The position numbers and the translations under genes were made by a program. From Tubiluchus corallicola (lineage: Eukaryota; Priapulida; Priapulimorpha; Priapulimorphida; Tubiluchidae): 64,000 nucleotides of DNA. The notes below the pieces were generated by a model. The model made no database searches. It was given only the letters and a program-made list of their open reading frames with translations, and was not told the origin of the DNA. This document shows positions 63,777 through 64,000 of this stretch, piece by piece. Position 1 is the stretch's first letter. Each line of letters opens with the position of its first letter. The stretch is from positions 697,352 through 761,351 of the forward strand of contig JAQGDQ010000058.1 of NCBI GenBank assembly GCA_030141605.1, written 5' to 3'.

Positions 63777-64000
63777 CTGTTTATAAAATTTACATTATTT
63801 CTAATAGTGACTGATTGCAAAAAATATTTAAATTCCAGGCAAAATCTTAAAGAAAAAATACTTTTCATAAACTAAATAATTCTTTATAAATTTTTCATAA
63901 AACAAAAATAAATTTATTGGCGAATTAGGGTTTATACAATACCATCCTTAACACATTACACCAGATATAATCTCCTGCAGAAGCCCTGAACAATTAATTA

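Noticed and set aside
63961-64000. Possible next upstream RAD50 exon at the right edge
   Set aside because: An acceptor-like site and open frame exist on the minus strand, but the encoded residues do not resemble RAD50 and the window ends.

Overview
The window is AT-rich animal nuclear DNA. Coding capacity is broken into short exons by GT–AG introns of about 0.1–3.3 kb, and the introns are littered with small DNA transposons. The genes are metazoan families: a PRDM10-type PR/zinc-finger factor, an SLC22 carrier, a poly(C)-binding KH protein, a FAXC/metaxin-like protein, a class A GPCR relic and RAD50. Compact introns and pogo/Tigger- and hAT-type debris suggest an invertebrate. I cannot name the phylum from sequence alone. 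No rRNA, CRISPR or prokaryotic features were seen.

Layout: (1) 42–11562, plus strand: PRDM10-like gene entered partway through its PR domain. There are 17 exons, all in phase, with 14 C2H2 fingers and a Gln/Pro-rich tail, followed by a long AT-rich 3' region. (2) 13492–14060: a dispersed repeat with a second copy at 42677–43116. (3) 14916–23925, plus strand: a complete 10-exon SLC22 organic ion transporter of about 558 residues, with a pogo/Tigger-type element pair in one intron and another copy just downstream. (4) 26597–40415, minus strand: PCBP/hnRNP-E-like RNA-binding protein with three KH domains. Two consecutive microexons of 24 and 33 bp carry the KH1 GxxG loop. Its last intron contains an intronless FAXC-like gene on the opposite strand (27987–28895). 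(5) 40.5–48.7 kb: gene-poor, with a CpG-rich patch that may be the PCBP promoter and three different TA-flanked transposon relics. (6) 48707–49935, minus strand: a decayed 7TM receptor carrying a 390-bp hAT-like insertion with an 8-bp target duplication. (7) 51269–63776, minus strand: the C-terminal half of RAD50 (zinc hook, coiled coil, ABC signature, Walker B, D-loop, H-switch) in 14 exons. Its upstream exons with Walker A lie beyond the right edge. Its introns hold three copies of the same Tigger-type element, another pogo-like relic, a GC-rich satellite-like block and a decayed duplicate of a RAD50 exon.

The genes do not form a pathway; they are neighbours with separate housekeeping or regulatory jobs (transcription, solute transport, RNA binding, DNA break repair). 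The unifying theme is repeated colonisation by one non-autonomous pogo/Tigger-derived family, with six copies in 64 kb. Several copies still encode the acidic C-terminus of the parental transposase. All exon boundaries below were set by hand from splice consensus, reading phase and family conservation.
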